DNA of 52,776 bases from Rhodospirillaceae bacterium (lineage in GTDB: Bacteria > Pseudomonadota > Alphaproteobacteria > CACIAM-22H2): NCBI GenBank assembly GCA_009694125.1, contig SHVT01000003.1, positions 1 through 52,776 on the forward strand. The letters are read 5' to 3'. The notes beneath the pieces were generated by a model. That model did not search any database and was not told the origin of the DNA. It saw only the letters and a list, made by a program, of their open reading frames with translations. How positions within the stretch are numbered: position 1 is the stretch's first letter; every line of letters begins with the position of its first letter. A program made the position numbers and the translations under genes. This document shows, in pieces, positions 38,420 through 50,187 of this stretch.

Positions 38420-40152
38420 ACCAGCCCCTCTGCGCCGACCGAAGACTGGTCATCGAAGGCAGCGGCAAGCAGATTTTCGAGCTGGCGCGCACCCGTATCC
38501 TGATCGCCGGCGTGGTCTTCGCGCTCGGCTTTCTCACGGTCGGGGCGCGGCTGGTGGACGTGACGCTGCTCCAGAACGGCCGCGAACCCCGGCTCGCCTC
38601 CGCCTCGCCCGCCGCCGCGCTGGAAATGGACCGCGCCAACATCGTGGACCGCAACGGCGTCCTCCTGGCGACGAGCCTGTCCACCGCCTCGCTTTACGCC
38701 AATCCGCATCTGATCCTCGACGCCGGCGACGCCGCCGCCAAACTCGCCGCCGTGTTGCCCGATCTGGACCGCGGCGAGCTGCGCGCCAAACTCGCCTCCG
38801 ATCGCTCCTTCGTCTGGGTCAAGCGCAACCTGACGCCGCGCCAGCAATTCGAGGTCAACCGGCTCGGCATCCCGGCTCTGTCGTTCCAGCGCGAGGAACG
38901 CCGGGTTTATCCCCACGGCGCGCTCACCGCCCACATCGTCGGCTACACCGGCATCGACAATCGCGGCCTGGCCGGCCTCGAACAATCGATGGACGGGGCG
39001 CTCCGCCGGGCTCCGGAGGCAAGCGCCCCGCGCGCAAAGGCCGGCGAGGCGCTCCAACTCAGCCTCGATATTCGCCTGCAACACGTGTTGCGCCAGGAGC
39101 TGCAACGCACGATCGCCGAGTTCGATGCCCTGGGCGCTTCCGGCATCGTCCTCGACGCCCGCAACGGCGAAATCCTGGCCATGGTCTCGCTGCCCGATTT
39201 CGATCCGGTGGACGTGGGCACCGCCGAACCCGAACAGCGGTTCAACCGCAGCACGCTCGGCCTGTACGAGATGGGCTCGACCTTCAAGCTGTTCACCGCG
39301 GCGATGGCGTTGGAAAGCGGCACCGTCGGACTCCATGACGGCTTCGACGCGACCCAGCCGATCAAGGTTTCGCGCTTCACCATCAAGGACTATCAGGGCA
39401 AGAAGCGCTGGCTGTCGGTGCCCGAAATCATCATGTATTCGTCCAATATCGGGGCCGCGAAGATGGCGCTGGCGGTGGGCGGTCAACGCCAGCGCGACTA
39501 TCTCGGAAAGCTGGGGCTGCTGAAGGCGTCCACCGTCGAGCTGCCGGAAATCGCCACGCCGCTGGCGCCCGAGCGCTGGCGCGACATCAACACCATGACC
39601 ATCGGCTTCGGCCACGGCATTTCGGTCTCGCCCCTGCACATGGCGGTGGGCGTGGGCGCCATCGCCAGCGGCGGCGTTATGCACCCGGTTACGCTGCTGA
39701 AACGGCCCGATGGCATGGCCGCGCCCGGACAACGCGTGTTGTCGCCCAAGACCGCAGAGCAGGTCTGGGGCCTGATGCGCATGGTCGTCGAACAGGGCAC
39801 CGGCAAGACCGCCGATGTCCCCGGCTACCTGGTCGGAGGCAAGACCGGATCGGCGGAAAAGCCGGCGGGCAAGGCCTATCGGAAATCGGCCTTGATTTCG
39901 TCCTTCGTCGGCGCCTTTCCGATGAACGATCCGCGTTACGTCGTGGTCGTCGTCGTCGACGAGCCGCACGGCACCAAACAAAGCCATGGCTACGCCACCG
40001 GCGGCTGGGTGGCGGCGCCGACTGTCGGCCGTCTGGTGGCACGGATGGCCACGTTGCTCGGCATCGAACCTCAAGGCGGCAAGGACCCCGCGCAACGCGA
40101 ACCCTTGTTGGTCACGGTGAGCGCGGGAGGCAAAAAGGGTGCGCCTTTCTGA
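38416..40152 (+). CDS. ftsI: Peptidoglycan D,D-transpeptidase FtsI (PBP3)
   Basis: 578 residues. Septal crosslinking enzyme, partner of FtsW. N-terminal membrane anchor (about 30-55), non-catalytic pedestal domain beginning RANIVDRNGVLLATSLST, then the transpeptidase domain with SxxK motif STFK (Ser288), SxN motif SSN (342-344) and KTG (476-478 in GGKTGSAEK). The ATG at 38416 overlaps the ftsL stop; the longer frame is a shadow of ftsL. Its 3' end overlaps murE by 14 bases. Confidence 0.97.
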   Translation: MNQPLCADRRLVIEGSGKQIFELARTRILIAGVVFALGFLTVGARLVDVTLLQNGREPRLASASPAAALEMDRANIVDRNGVLLATSLSTASLYANPHLILDAGDAAAKLAAVLPDLDRGELRAKLASDRSFVWVKRNLTPRQQFEVNRLGIPALSFQREERRVYPHGALTAHIVGYTGIDNRGLAGLEQSMDGALRRAPEASAPRAKAGEALQLSLDIRLQHVLRQELQRTIAEFDALGASGIVLDARNGEILAMVSLPDFDPVDVGTAEPEQRFNRSTLGLYEMGSTFKLFTAAMALESGTVGLHDGFDATQPIKVSRFTIKDYQGKKRWLSVPEIIMYSSNIGAAKMALAVGGQRQRDYLGKLGLLKASTVELPEIATPLAPERWRDINTMTIGFGHGISVSPLHMAVGVGAIASGGVMHPVTLLKRPDGMAAPGQRVLSPKTAEQVWGLMRMVVEQGTGKTADVPGYLVGGKTGSAEKPAGKAYRKSALISSFVGAFPMNDPRYVVVVVVDEPHGTKQSHGYATGGWVAAPTVGRLVARMATLLGIEPQGGKDPAQREPLLVTVSAGGKKGAPF

Positions 40153-41611
40153 GCTGATCGAAGGCGCGGCGGCGGTTCCGCCGCTGGCGGTGCGCGACCC
40201 GGACATCGCCGGCATCGCCGCGGATTCGCGCGAGATCAGGCCCGGTTATTTGTTCGCCGCCCTCCCCGGACGCGGCGGCGACGGGCGGCGTTTCATCGAC
40301 GACGCGCTCCGCCGCGGCGCGGTGGCGGTGCTCGCCCCGCCCGGCTTGCGTATCGGCGATCGGCCGGTTTCGGTGCTCGCGGACGACAATCCGCGGCGCC
40401 GGCTCGCGTTGATGGCGGCCCGTTTTTTCATCCGCCAGCCCCGTTACATCGCGGCCGTGACCGGCACCAACGGCAAGACATCGGTGGCGTCCTTCACGCG
40501 GCAATTGTGGACGCTGATGGGCCACAAGGCGGCGAGCCTCGGCACGCTCGGCCTCCACGGACCCGGTTTCGACCGCCCGGGATCGCTGACCACGCCGGAC
40601 CCGCTGGCGCTTCATCGCGACCTCGCGGCATTGGCCGATGCCGGCATCGACCGCGTGGCGATGGAAGCCTCCAGCCACGGCCTCGATCAATACCGGCTCG
40701 ACGGCGCGGTGCTGGCGGCCGCGGCGTTCACCAACCTGACCCGCGACCATCTCGATTACCACTCATCGATGGGCGATTACTTCAAGGCCAAGCTGCGTCT
40801 GTTCAAGGCCGTGCTGCCGCCGGGCGCCGTCGCCGTCCTCAACGCCGACGGCCCTGAATTTGGCGAATTGCACGAGGCCTGCGCCGCACGTGGCCACCGC
40901 ATCGTCACCTATGGCGAACGCGGCCGCGACATCCGCCTGCGCGCGACCACGCCCCGGGCGGACGGACAGAGCCTCGACATCGAGATCATGGGTCGGCGTT
41001 GTTTCGTTGAATTCCCGCTGCCCGCTTCTTTCCAGGCGATGAACGCGCTGTGCGCCGTTGGCCTGGTGCTCGGCATCGACGGTTTCAGCGAAGCCGCGAT
41101 CGACGCCGCGATCCGCGTCCTGCCCTTGCTAGAGGGTGTGCCCGGCCGCTTGCAACACGCCGCGACCCTGCCGCGCGGCGGCACGGCCTATGTCGATTAC
41201 GCCCATACGCCGGACGCGCTGGAGACGGTGCTGACCGCGCTGCGCCCGCATGCGCGCGGCCGGCTCGCCGTGGTTTTCGGCTGCGGCGGCGATCGCGACG
41301 CGGGCAAACGTCCGTTGATGGGCGCCATCGCCTGCCGGCTAGCCGATTCGGTCATCATTACCGACGACAATCCGCGCAGCGAAGACCCGGCCGTCATCCG
41401 CCGCCAGATTCTCGCTTCCTGCCCCGGCGCCCGTGAAATCGGCGCCCGCGCCGCGGCGATCGGCACCGCCATCGGCGAACTCGGTCCCGGCGACATCCTG
41501 GTCGTCGCCGGCAAAGGCCATGAGCCCGGGCAAATCATCGGCGCCGAAATCCTGCCCTTCGACGATATCGAGGCCTGCCGCCAGGCCGCCGCCGCCCACG
41601 GTGCGGCATGA
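40139..41611 (+). CDS. murE: UDP-MurNAc-tripeptide synthetase MurE (meso-diaminopimelate adding)
   Basis: 490 residues from a GTG start. Adds the third amino acid to UDP-MurNAc-L-Ala-D-Glu. Motifs: VTGTNGKTSV ATP loop (about 107), TTPDPLALH, EASSHGLDQYRLDG, NLTRDHLDYHSSMGDYFKAK, YVDYAHTPDALE and VFGCGGDRDAGKRPLMG. The specificity motif DNPRSEDP (410-417) is the meso-diaminopimelate version, which agrees with a Gram-negative wall. It overlaps ftsI by 14 bases and murF by 4. Confidence 0.97.
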   Translation: MRLSELIEGAAAVPPLAVRDPDIAGIAADSREIRPGYLFAALPGRGGDGRRFIDDALRRGAVAVLAPPGLRIGDRPVSVLADDNPRRRLALMAARFFIRQPRYIAAVTGTNGKTSVASFTRQLWTLMGHKAASLGTLGLHGPGFDRPGSLTTPDPLALHRDLAALADAGIDRVAMEASSHGLDQYRLDGAVLAAAAFTNLTRDHLDYHSSMGDYFKAKLRLFKAVLPPGAVAVLNADGPEFGELHEACAARGHRIVTYGERGRDIRLRATTPRADGQSLDIEIMGRRCFVEFPLPASFQAMNALCAVGLVLGIDGFSEAAIDAAIRVLPLLEGVPGRLQHAATLPRGGTAYVDYAHTPDALETVLTALRPHARGRLAVVFGCGGDRDAGKRPLMGAIACRLADSVIITDDNPRSEDPAVIRRQILASCPGAREIGARAAAIGTAIGELGPGDILVVAGKGHEPGQIIGAEILPFDDIEACRQAAAAHGAA

Positions 41612-43029
41612 CCGCCCCCGTCCTTTGGACCTCCGCCGAGGCCGAGGCTGCGACCGGCGGCCGCTCGACGCTTCCGTTCCGGGCCAGCGGCGTCTCCATC
41701 GACAGTCGGACCTTGGTCCCCGGCGACCTGTTCGTCGCCATCGCGGGACCCAACCATGACGGCCACGATTTCATCGCGGCCGCCATCGCCGCCGGGGCGG
41801 CGGCGGCCGTGGTCGGCCGGACGCCACCCGCGATTGTCGGCATCGCTCCCCTCCTGGCGGTTGCCGATCCGCGGGTGGCTTTGGTCGATCTGGCGGTCGC
41901 TGCCCGGCGTCGAACCTCGGCGAAAATCATCGGCGTGACCGGCAGCGTCGGCAAGACCGGAGCCAAGGAAGCGATCCGGCTGGCCCTGGCCGCGCAGGGT
42001 GCGACCGCGGCCAGCGCCGGCAATTTGAACAATCAATGGGGCCTGCCCCTCAGCCTCGCCCGCACCCCGCGCGACTGTAAATACGCGGTCTATGAAATGG
42101 GCATGAGCCGCGCCGGCGAAATCGCCGCCCTGACCCGTTTGGCCCAGCCCCAGGTCGCGGTTATCACCACGATCGAGGCCGCCCATCTGGTCAACTTCGC
42201 CTCGGTCGAGGACATCGCCAGGGCCAAGGCCGAAATCTTCCTGGGCATGAAAGGCGGGGTTGCGGTCCTCAATCGCGACAATCATCATTTTCCGCTTCTG
42301 GCCGCCATCGCGCGCGGCGAGGGCGTGGCCAGGGTCGTCGGCTTCGGCGCCGATGCCGGGGCCGAGGTTCGGCTGATCGACTACGCGCCGCGCCATGACG
42401 GCGCCGCCATCGTGGCGAGTTTCGCCGGGCGTCCGCTGCGTTACCGGCTCGGCCTTCCCGGCCGGCATTGGGCCATGAACAGCCTGGCCGCCTTGGCTGC
42501 GATCGAGGCCGTGGGCGCCGATCTCGCCCTCGCTGCGGACATGCTCGGCGGGCTGACCGCGCTGCCCGGCCGCGGCGACCGGCGACGCCTCTCCGTGCCC
42601 GGCGGCGCCATCGAACTGATCGACGACAGCTACAACGCCAGTCCCGCCTCGATGCGGGCGGGCTTGGCTTTGCTGCGCGAGACCCTGCCCGGACGCACCG
42701 GCCGCCGCGTCGCCATCCTGGGCGACATGCTGGAGCTGGGCGAGGCCTCTCGGCACCTTCACGCCGAACTGGCCGGCGCCGTGGAAGCGGCCGGCATCGA
42801 CCTGGTCTTCACCTGTGGGCGCGACATGGCGGCGTTAGGCGAGGCCCTGCCGAAGCTCAAACACGGCGGTCATGCCCTGGATTCGGCTGGGCTGGCGCCG
42901 ATGATTCCGGCGGCGATCCGGGCCGGCGACGTGGTTCTGGTCAAGGGCTCACGCGGCAGCCGCATGGACCGGATCGTCGATGCGCTGTCGCGCCTGGCCG
43001 CGACCCCGCCGCGCGCCGCCAACGGCTGA
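41608..43029 (+). CDS. murF: UDP-MurNAc-tripeptide:D-Ala-D-Ala ligase MurF
   Basis: 473 residues. Joins D-Ala-D-Ala (made by the Ddl encoded downstream) to the nucleotide tripeptide. Motifs: [20 protein letters not shown] at the N-terminus, ATP loop [13 protein letters not shown] (about 110), [37 protein letters not shown] and [14 protein letters not shown] overlap with murE; 14 bp to mraY. Confidence 0.97.
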   Translation: MTAPVLWTSAEAEAATGGRSTLPFRASGVSIDSRTLVPGDLFVAIAGPNHDGHDFIAAAIAAGAAAAVVGRTPPAIVGIAPLLAVADPRVALVDLAVAARRRTSAKIIGVTGSVGKTGAKEAIRLALAAQGATAASAGNLNNQWGLPLSLARTPRDCKYAVYEMGMSRAGEIAALTRLAQPQVAVITTIEAAHLVNFASVEDIARAKAEIFLGMKGGVAVLNRDNHHFPLLAAIARGEGVARVVGFGADAGAEVRLIDYAPRHDGAAIVASFAGRPLRYRLGLPGRHWAMNSLAALAAIEAVGADLALAADMLGGLTALPGRGDRRRLSVPGGAIELIDDSYNASPASMRAGLALLRETLPGRTGRRVAILGDMLELGEASRHLHAELAGAVEAAGIDLVFTCGRDMAALGEALPKLKHGGHALDSAGLAPMIPAAIRAGDVVLVKGSRGSRMDRIVDALSRLAATPPRAANG

Positions 43030-43043
43030 GGCGGATAAGGATC

Positions 43044-44132
43044 ATGCTGTTCAACCTCCTCTATCCGCTGGCCGATGAGTTCAACGTGCTGAACCTGTTC
43101 CGCTATCTGTCTTTCCGTTCGGGCGGGGCGGTGATGACGGCGTTGCTCGTCAGCTTCCTGCTCGGTCCCGCGATCATTCAGAACCTGAAACGCCGCCAGC
43201 GCGAAGGCCAGCCCATTCGGACCGATGGGCCGGAAAGCCATCTCCTCACCAAAAAGGGCACACCGACCATGGGCGGCGTGCTGATCCTGCTCGCGGTGAC
43301 CATCAGCACGTTGTTGTGGGCGGACCTGACCAACGGGTTCGTTTGGGTGGTGCTGTTGGTGACCGTCGGCTTTGGCGCCATCGGCTTCGCCGACGACTAC
43401 GTGAAACTGACGCGGCGCTCCAGCCACGGTGTGTCGGGCCGGGTCAAATTGCTGGTGCAAGCCGCGATCTCCGCCATCGCCGCGTTCGCCATCGCCATGT
43501 TGACCCGCGAGCCGCTGACCACCGCGCTCGCCTTTCCGTTCTTTAAGTCGCTGCTCATCGACCTCGGCTGGTTTTTTATTCCGTGGGCGGCCTTCGTGAT
43601 GGTCGGGGCTTCCAACTCCGTGAACCTGACCGACGGGCTCGATGGTCTCGCCATCGTGCCGGTGATGATCACCGCCGGATGTTTCGCCGCGATCACCTAT
43701 TTCGTCGGCAACCGCGTGTTCGCCGACTACCTGCTTCTTCATTACGTCGTCGGCTCGGGCGAATTGGCGGTTTTCTGCGCCGCCCTGGTTGGCGCGAGCC
43801 TCGGCTTCCTGTGGTTCAACGCGCCGCCGGCGATGGTGTTCATGGGTGATACCGGATCGTTGTCCGTGGGCGGCGCGCTCGGCGCGATCAGCGTCATCGT
43901 CAAACACGAGATCGTCTTGGCGATCATTGGCGGGCTGTTCGTGCTCGAAACCGTTTCCGTCATCGTGCAGGTGGTTTCCTTCAAGCTGACGGGCCGGCGC
44001 GTTTTCCGCATGGCGCCCCTGCACCACCATTTCGAGAAGAAAGGCTGGGCGGAGCCGACGATCGTCATCCGATTCTGGATCGTGGCGACCATTCTGGCCC
44101 TGGTCGGCCTGTCCACATTGAAGCTGCGGTGA
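43044..44132 (+). CDS. mraY: Phospho-MurNAc-pentapeptide transferase MraY
   Basis: 362 residues, polytopic inner-membrane enzyme with about ten membrane helices; forms lipid I from UDP-MurNAc-pentapeptide and undecaprenyl phosphate. Motifs: [22 protein letters not shown] (metal Asp pair), [31 protein letters not shown] and the cytoplasmic HHHFEKKGW loop. ATG 43044 with a GATAAGGA Shine-Dalgarno; the longer in-frame extension over murF is not used. Confidence 0.97.
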   Translation: MLFNLLYPLADEFNVLNLFRYLSFRSGGAVMTALLVSFLLGPAIIQNLKRRQREGQPIRTDGPESHLLTKKGTPTMGGVLILLAVTISTLLWADLTNGFVWVVLLVTVGFGAIGFADDYVKLTRRSSHGVSGRVKLLVQAAISAIAAFAIAMLTREPLTTALAFPFFKSLLIDLGWFFIPWAAFVMVGASNSVNLTDGLDGLAIVPVMITAGCFAAITYFVGNRVFADYLLLHYVVGSGELAVFCAALVGASLGFLWFNAPPAMVFMGDTGSLSVGGALGAISVIVKHEIVLAIIGGLFVLETVSVIVQVVSFKLTGRRVFRMAPLHHHFEKKGWAEPTIVIRFWIVATILALVGLSTLKLR

Positions 44133-45538
44133 TGTGCGCCATCGAGATACAGGATTTTGGCGGACGGCCGGTTGCCGTGTTCGGCCTCGGCAAATCGGGG
44201 CTGGCCGCCGCGCGCGTCCTGCTCGCCAGCGGCGCCCACACCTGGGCCTGGGACGATGACGAAGGCCGGCGGCGCGTCGCCGGATCCGAAGGCATCGAAC
44301 TGGTCGATCTCTACCGCTGCGACTGGCGCGAGCCCGCGGCCCTGATTCTCAGCCCCGGCATCGCACACACCCATCCCAAGCCCCATATCGTGGCCGCCCG
44401 CGCCCGCGACGCCGGCGCGGAAATCATCGGCGACATCGAACTTCTGGTGCGGTCAAACACGCGCGCGCGTTACGTCGGCGTCACCGGCACCAACGGAAAA
44501 TCGACGACGACCGCCCTGATCGGCCACATCCTGCGCCGTGGCGGCATCAAGGTGGCGATTGGGGGCAATCTCGGCACGCCGGCCCTCGAACTCGACGCGC
44601 TTGGCGAGGATGGCACCTATGTGCTGGAGCTGTCCTCCTACCAACTCGAACTGACGCCGTCGCTGACGCTCGCCATCGCCGTGTTGCTCAACATCACGCC
44701 GGACCATCTCGACCGGCATGGCGGCATGAAGGGTTATGTCGCGGCCAAGCGCCGGATATTCGGCCAGCTCAACGGCCCGCGCGCCGCCATCATCGGCATC
44801 GACGACGAACACGGGCGGGCCATCGCCGCCGAGCTCGCCGCCGCCGGCGAAGCCAAGGTCATACGGATTTCCGGGCGGGAACGCGCTGCCGGCGGCGTTT
44901 ATGCCATCGACGGCCGGCTTTACGACGATCTTTCCGGCGCCGCCGCCGAGGTCCTGGACATCGGTGCGGTTCCCACGCTTCCGGGCGCGCATAACGGGCA
45001 GAACGCCGCCGCCGCTTATGCCGCGGCGAAACTGGCCGGGCTGAACCGGGCGGCGATCACCGGCGGTATCGCGAGTTATCCCGGGCTGCCCCACCGCCAG
45101 GAGCTGGTGGCGACGATCGAGGGCATCCGCTTCGTCAATGACAGCAAGGCGACCAATGCCGACGCGGCGGCCAAGGCGCTGGCCTCGTACGAAACGATTT
45201 ATTGGATCGCCGGGGGACGCCCGAAAGAGGGCGGCATCACCGCGCTGTCGCCCTGGTTCGGGCGTGTCGCCCGCGCGTTTTTGATCGGCGAGGCAGCCCC
45301 GGATTTCGCGCGCACGCTCGCCGGGCATGTGGACACGACCGTGGCCGGCACCTTGGACGCCGCACTCCCGGCCGCGTTTGCCCTGGCCCGCCGCGAGAAG
45401 CGCCCCAGGCCGGTCGTGCTGCTATCGCCGGCCTGCGCGTCGTTCGACCAATTCGCCAATTTCGAGGCGCGCGGCGCCGCCTTCCGCGATCTCGTGCGGG
45501 GTTTGGTCGCGCCCGCCGCCGCCGGAGGCGAGCGATGA
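44129..45538 (+). CDS. murD: UDP-MurNAc-L-Ala:D-Glu ligase MurD
   Basis: 469 residues. N-terminal Rossmann domain begins [24 protein letters not shown] loop [15 protein letters not shown] (about 115); [46 protein letters not shown]; and the C-terminal [22 protein letters not shown]. Two adjacent start codons exist: GTG 44129, which overlaps the mraY stop as GTGA, and ATG 44132. Both give nearly the same protein. Confidence 0.97.
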   Translation: MMCAIEIQDFGGRPVAVFGLGKSGLAAARVLLASGAHTWAWDDDEGRRRVAGSEGIELVDLYRCDWREPAALILSPGIAHTHPKPHIVAARARDAGAEIIGDIELLVRSNTRARYVGVTGTNGKSTTTALIGHILRRGGIKVAIGGNLGTPALELDALGEDGTYVLELSSYQLELTPSLTLAIAVLLNITPDHLDRHGGMKGYVAAKRRIFGQLNGPRAAIIGIDDEHGRAIAAELAAAGEAKVIRISGRERAAGGVYAIDGRLYDDLSGAAAEVLDIGAVPTLPGAHNGQNAAAAYAAAKLAGLNRAAITGGIASYPGLPHRQELVATIEGIRFVNDSKATNADAAAKALASYETIYWIAGGRPKEGGITALSPWFGRVARAFLIGEAAPDFARTLAGHVDTTVAGTLDAALPAAFALARREKRPRPVVLLSPACASFDQFANFEARGAAFRDLVRGLVAPAAAGGER

Positions 45539-46662
45539 CCGCCTTCCCGCGCAGCGATACCAGCATCGTCGGCCGCTGGTGGTGGACCGTCGATCGCTGG
45601 AGCCTGGTGGCACTGGCGGTTCTGGTGGCTTTCGGCGTGCTCCTGAGCCTGGCGGCGACGCCGCCGGTGGCCGAGCGCATCGGTCTGGAGCCCTTCCATT
45701 TCGTCCGCCGCCAATTGGTGTTGGTGCCGCCCGCGCTGCTGATCCTGGTCGCGGTGTCCATGCTCGATCCGCGCGGGATCAAGCGGCTGTCGATCGTGGT
45801 TTTCGGCGTGGCGCTGCTGCTGGTTATCCTGACCCTGGCGACCGGAGCGGAGATCAAGGGCGCGCGGCGCTGGCTGGCGCTGGGCGGATTGTCGATCCAG
45901 CCCTCGGAATTCCTCAAACCCGCTTTCGCCGTGCTGGCGGCATGGCTGTTCGCGCACCAACACCGGAAGGACGGGTTTCCCGGCAACATCGCCGCCTTTG
46001 GCCTGTGCGCGGTCGTGCTGGCGCCGCTGTTGCTCCAGCCCGATGTCGGCATGGCCGCGGTTGTCGCGGCGGTATGGTTCGCCCAATTTTTCCTGGCCGG
46101 GCTGGGCCTGCGCTGGGTCGGCTTTTTCGGGATGAGCGGTCTCGGGGGGCTGGTCGCGGCCTATACCCTGCTGCCCCATGTCGCCAGCCGCATCGACCGC
46201 TTCATCGATCCGAAATCGGGCGACAGCTATCAGATCGATACCGCGCTCGACGCCTTTCTCAACGGCGGGATGTGGGGCCGCGGCCCGGGTGAAGGAACCG
46301 TGAAGGCGATCCTGCCCGATGCCCATAGCGATTTCGTCTTCGCCGTCGCCGGGGAGGAATTGGGCCTGGTCGCCTGCCTTATCCTGGTCGGGCTCTTCGC
46401 CTTCATCGTGCTGCGCGGCTTTTCGCGGCTCCTCGACGAACGAGATTTGTTCGTCCTGCTCGCTACCGCCGGCCTGCTCGTGCAGTTCGGCCTGCAAGCC
46501 CTGATCAACATGGGTTCGGCGATCCATCTGATCCCGACCAAGGGCATGACCCTGCCGTTTATTTCCTATGGCGGCTCCTCGCTGATCGCCTTGTCGCTCG
46601 CCATGGGCATGCTGATGGCGCTGACCCGCCGGCGCGTCGGCCATGGGGAGGCGGATTCGTGA
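45535..46662 (+). CDS. ftsW: Peptidoglycan glycosyltransferase FtsW (SEDS family)
   Basis: 375 residues with about ten membrane helices. Septal glycan polymerase, partner of FtsI. Motifs: [35 protein letters not shown], the large periplasmic loop with [47 protein letters not shown], and [26 protein letters not shown] 45535 overlaps the murD stop; the upstream frame is a murD shadow. Confidence 0.96.
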   Translation: MTAFPRSDTSIVGRWWWTVDRWSLVALAVLVAFGVLLSLAATPPVAERIGLEPFHFVRRQLVLVPPALLILVAVSMLDPRGIKRLSIVVFGVALLLVILTLATGAEIKGARRWLALGGLSIQPSEFLKPAFAVLAAWLFAHQHRKDGFPGNIAAFGLCAVVLAPLLLQPDVGMAAVVAAVWFAQFFLAGLGLRWVGFFGMSGLGGLVAAYTLLPHVASRIDRFIDPKSGDSYQIDTALDAFLNGGMWGRGPGEGTVKAILPDAHSDFVFAVAGEELGLVACLILVGLFAFIVLRGFSRLLDERDLFVLLATAGLLVQFGLQALINMGSAIHLIPTKGMTLPFISYGGSSLIALSLAMGMLMALTRRRVGHGEADS

Positions 46663-47798
46663 CGGGCCCCCTGATCGTGCTGGCGGCGGGCGGCACCGGC
46701 GGCCACGTTTTCCCAGCCGAAGCCTTGGCCGGCGTGTTGGCCGCGCGCGGCTTTCACCTGGCGCTGTTCACGGATCGGCGGGGCGGCGCCTTCGGCAGCG
46801 CGGCAGCGGGATTGGACGCCTATCGTTTGCACGCGGCCGCCTTCGCCGGCGGCGTCCTCCGGCGGTCGCTTGCCCTGGTCGAACTCGGGCGCGGTTTTCT
46901 CCAGGCCCGCCGGCTGATCGGACGGCTGGGTCCGGCCGCGGTCGTGGGCTTCGGCGGCTACCCCTCGATCGCGCCCATGGTCGCGGCGATTCGGGCCGGC
47001 GTGCCCACCCTCATCCACGAACAGAACGCGGTACTCGGCCGCGCCAACCGGCTTCTGGCCGGGCGGGCGACCCGGATCGCCACCTGTTTTTCCGCCGTGC
47101 GCGGCCTGGCCGGCGCGGCCGGCGGTCGCGCGGTCCTGACCGGCAATCCGGTGCGCCCGGCGATCATGGCGTTGCGGGATCGGCCCTTGGCCGCTCCGGC
47201 CGCGACCGCGCCATTTCGCCTGCTGGTCACCGGCGGCAGCCAGGGAGCGTCGGTCTTTTCGCGCGTGCTGCCGGCGGCGCTGGCGCGGCTCGATGCCGAC
47301 CAACGGGCACGCCTCGCCGTGACGCAGCAGTGCCGCGCCGAGGACCTCGATTCCGTGCGCGCGGCCTATCGCCAAAGCGGCGTCGCCGCCGAGCTGTCGT
47401 CATTCTTCGCCGATCTGCCGGATCGATTGAGCGCCGCCCATCTGGTGATTGGACGCGCCGGCGCCTCGACCGTCGCCGAAATCACCGTGGCCGGGCGGGC
47501 CGCGATCCTGATCCCCTACCCCGCCGCCGCCGACGATCACCAAAGCGCCAACGCCGCCGCGCTGGCGAACGCAGGCGCGGCCTGGGTGATGGCGCAGGCC
47601 GACTTCACCCCGGCGGCGCTGGCGGCGCGGCTGGCGGCGTTGATGAACGATCCCGCCGAAATCGTGGCGTGGGCCGAGCGTGCCGGCGCGTTGGGCCGGC
47701 CGCGGGCGGCCGAACACCTGGCGGACCTGGTCGGTTTGCTCGCGGCGGAACGGCCGCTGCGCTCGCACAAACACATGGCGATGGGGTTGGCGGCATGA
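46659..47798 (+). CDS. murG: UDP-GlcNAc:lipid I N-acetylglucosaminyltransferase MurG
   Basis: 379 residues from a GTG start that overlaps the ftsW stop. Peripheral GT-B glycosyltransferase that completes lipid II. Motifs: [17 protein letters not shown] at the N-terminus, [56 protein letters not shown], and the sugar-nucleotide region [39 protein letters not shown]. Length is near normal. Confidence 0.96.
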   Translation: MTGPLIVLAAGGTGGHVFPAEALAGVLAARGFHLALFTDRRGGAFGSAAAGLDAYRLHAAAFAGGVLRRSLALVELGRGFLQARRLIGRLGPAAVVGFGGYPSIAPMVAAIRAGVPTLIHEQNAVLGRANRLLAGRATRIATCFSAVRGLAGAAGGRAVLTGNPVRPAIMALRDRPLAAPAATAPFRLLVTGGSQGASVFSRVLPAALARLDADQRARLAVTQQCRAEDLDSVRAAYRQSGVAAELSSFFADLPDRLSAAHLVIGRAGASTVAEITVAGRAAILIPYPAAADDHQSANAAALANAGAAWVMAQADFTPAALAARLAALMNDPAEIVAWAERAGALGRPRAAEHLADLVGLLAAERPLRSHKHMAMGLAA

Positions 47799-49243
47799 GA
47801 GAGCTACCGCTTTCCATCGGCACCATCCATTTCGTCGGCATCGGCGGCATCGGCATGAGCGGCATCGCCGAAATCCTGCACAATCTTGGCTACAAGGTGC
47901 AGGGCAGCGACCTGGTCGAAAGCGCCAACGTCAAACGCCTGGCTGCCCTCGGCATCCCGGTCGGCAAGGGCCATCGCGCGGAAAACCTGGGCACCGCCCA
48001 AGTCGTCGTTGTCTCCTCCGCCGTCGCCGCCGACAATCCGGAAGTCGCCGCCGCGCGCGCGCGTTTGATCCCGGTCGTGCGCCGTGCCGAGATGTTGGGC
48101 GAGCTGATGCGGCTGAAATGGTCGGTGGCCATCGCCGGCACCCACGGCAAGACCACGACGACATCGCTGGTCGCGGCACTTTTCGACGCCGCCGCCCTCG
48201 ATCCGACCGTGATCAATGGCGGCATCATCAACGCCTATGGCACCAATGCGCGGCTCGGCGCCGGCGATTGGATGGTCGTCGAGGCCGACGAATCCGACGG
48301 CACCTTCGTCAATTTGCCGGCGACCATCGCCATCGTCACCAACATCGACCCCGAACATCTCGATTTCTACGGCGATTTCGACGCCGAGCGGCGAGCCTTC
48401 GCGACCTTTGTCGGCCGCATCCCCTTTTATGGTTTCGCCGCGATGTGCCTGGATCATCCCGAAGTGCAGGCGCTGATCCCCCAGGTCGCCGATCGCCGCG
48501 TGGTGACCTATGGCTTTAATCCGCAGGCCGATGTACGCGGCACCGAACTGCACCTCGACGCCAACGGAGCGCGTTTCGACGCGGTCATCGCCGATCGCCT
48601 CGGCGGCGGCAGCCGGACGATCGCCGGACTGACGCTGCCGCTGGTGGGCGCGCATAACGTGCAGAATTCGCTGGCCGTCATCGCCGTCGCCACCGAGATG
48701 GGCATGGACGATGCCGTGATCCGCAAGGCGCTGGCCGGCTTCCGCGGCGTCAAGCGGCGCTTCACCAAGACCGGCGAGACGCGCGGCATCACGGTCATCG
48801 ATGATTACGGCCACCATCCGGTGGAGATCGCCGCCGTGCTCAAGGCCGCGCGCAGCACCGGACCCAACAACGTGATCGCGGTCGTCCAGCCCCACCGCTT
48901 CACCCGGCTGTCGGCGCTGTTCGAGGAATTCTGTACCTGTTTCAACGACGCCGATGTCGTCATCGTCGCCGATGTCTACGCGGCCGGCGAAAAGCCGATC
49001 GAAGGCGCCAACCGCGACGCCCTGGTCGACGGGCTGCGCGCCCGCGGTCATCGCCGCGTCATCCCCCTGCCCGCGCCAGAGGCCTTGGCCGAAGTGGTGG
49101 CGGGGGTCGCCGGCCAGGGCGACCTCGTCGTCTGCCTCGGCGCGGGCACCATCACCCAATGGGCGCATGCCCTTCCCGGAGAATTGGCGGCTTTGTCCGG
49201 CCCGGCGGGCCAAGAGCGGCACCGCGCCGGAGGGGCGCGATGA
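47795..49243 (+). CDS. murC: UDP-MurNAc:L-alanine ligase MurC
   Basis: 482 residues. Adds the first amino acid to UDP-MurNAc. Motifs: [43 protein letters not shown] (ATP loop, about 115), [64 protein letters not shown] and [12 protein letters not shown] overlaps on both sides. The longer upstream frame is a murG shadow. Confidence 0.97.
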   Translation: MRELPLSIGTIHFVGIGGIGMSGIAEILHNLGYKVQGSDLVESANVKRLAALGIPVGKGHRAENLGTAQVVVVSSAVAADNPEVAAARARLIPVVRRAEMLGELMRLKWSVAIAGTHGKTTTTSLVAALFDAAALDPTVINGGIINAYGTNARLGAGDWMVVEADESDGTFVNLPATIAIVTNIDPEHLDFYGDFDAERRAFATFVGRIPFYGFAAMCLDHPEVQALIPQVADRRVVTYGFNPQADVRGTELHLDANGARFDAVIADRLGGGSRTIAGLTLPLVGAHNVQNSLAVIAVATEMGMDDAVIRKALAGFRGVKRRFTKTGETRGITVIDDYGHHPVEIAAVLKAARSTGPNNVIAVVQPHRFTRLSALFEEFCTCFNDADVVIVADVYAAGEKPIEGANRDALVDGLRARGHRRVIPLPAPEALAEVVAGVAGQGDLVVCLGAGTITQWAHALPGELAALSGPAGQERHRAGGAR

Positions 49244-50187
49244 TCGTGGCCCCGATGGCGCAGGACCACCTCATCGACCGGCTGCCGCCCGTGCGCGGAC
49301 GGTACACGGCCGACGCGCCGCTTTCCGGGATCACCTGGTTCCGGGTCGGCGGTCCGGCCGAAGTGATGTTCCGCCCGGCCGATAGCGACGACCTCGCCGA
49401 CTTTCTCGCCGCGCGGCCCCGGGATGTTCCTGTCACCGTTTTGGGCGTCGCCTCGAATCTTCTGGTGCGCGACGGCGGTATTCCGGGTGTGGTCATCCGG
49501 CTGGGCCGCGCCTTCGCCGAGGTGGCCGCCGCGGGTTTGACCATCCGCGCCGGCGCCGGTGCGCTCGACGCCAATGTCGCCTTGGCCGCCCGCGACGCCG
49601 GGATCGGGGAGCTCGAATTCCTGTCGGGTGTGCCGGGGACGATCGGCGGGGCCTTGCGGATGAATGCCGGCGCTTTTGGCGGCGACATGAAAGCCGCGAC
49701 GGTATCGGCCACGATCTTGGACGCGAGCGGCGGGCGGCGTGTCCTGACCGGCGCCGAGATCGGCTTCGTCTATCGCGGGAGCGCCGTGCCCGATGACGCG
49801 ATTTTCGTCGCGGCGGAACTTACCGGCGCCGCCGCGTCGCCGCTCGACATCGCGCGCCGCATGGAGGCGATCGCCACCGCGCGCGCCGAAAGCCAGCCGA
49901 TCCGCAGCCGCACCGGCGGCAGCACCTTCACCAATCCGGCGAGTCTCGGCGGCCTGAAGGCATGGCAGCTGATCGAGGCGGCGGGATGCCGCGGCCTGCG
50001 CCTGGGCGGCGCCATGGTGTCGGAAAAACATTGCAATTTTCTGATCAACACCGGGGGCGCCACGGCGGCGGATATCGAGACGCTCGGCGAGGAAGTTCGG
50101 CGGCGTGTCATCGACAACAGCGGCATCGCGTTGGAATGGGAAATCCGCCGCGTCGGCGTGCCGGCGGAAGGAAGGCGGACATCATGA
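49240..50187 (+). CDS. murB: UDP-N-acetylenolpyruvoylglucosamine reductase MurB
   Basis: 315 residues. FAD and NADPH-dependent reduction giving UDP-MurNAc. Motifs: [16 protein letters not shown] (FAD_binding_4 start), [70 protein letters not shown] (catalytic Ser region) and [20 protein letters not shown] 49240 overlaps the murC stop. Confidence 0.96.
   Translation: MIVAPMAQDHLIDRLPPVRGRYTADAPLSGITWFRVGGPAEVMFRPADSDDLADFLAARPRDVPVTVLGVASNLLVRDGGIPGVVIRLGRAFAEVAAAGLTIRAGAGALDANVALAARDAGIGELEFLSGVPGTIGGALRMNAGAFGGDMKAATVSATILDASGGRRVLTGAEIGFVYRGSAVPDDAIFVAAELTGAAASPLDIARRMEAIATARAESQPIRSRTGGSTFTNPASLGGLKAWQLIEAAGCRGLRLGGAMVSEKHCNFLINTGGATAADIETLGEEVRRRVIDNSGIALEWEIRRVGVPAEGRRTS

Noticed and set aside
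38335..40215. 626-codon minus-strand open frame over ftsI
   Set aside because: Antisense shadow of ftsI; the plus-strand frame contains all three penicillin-binding motifs.
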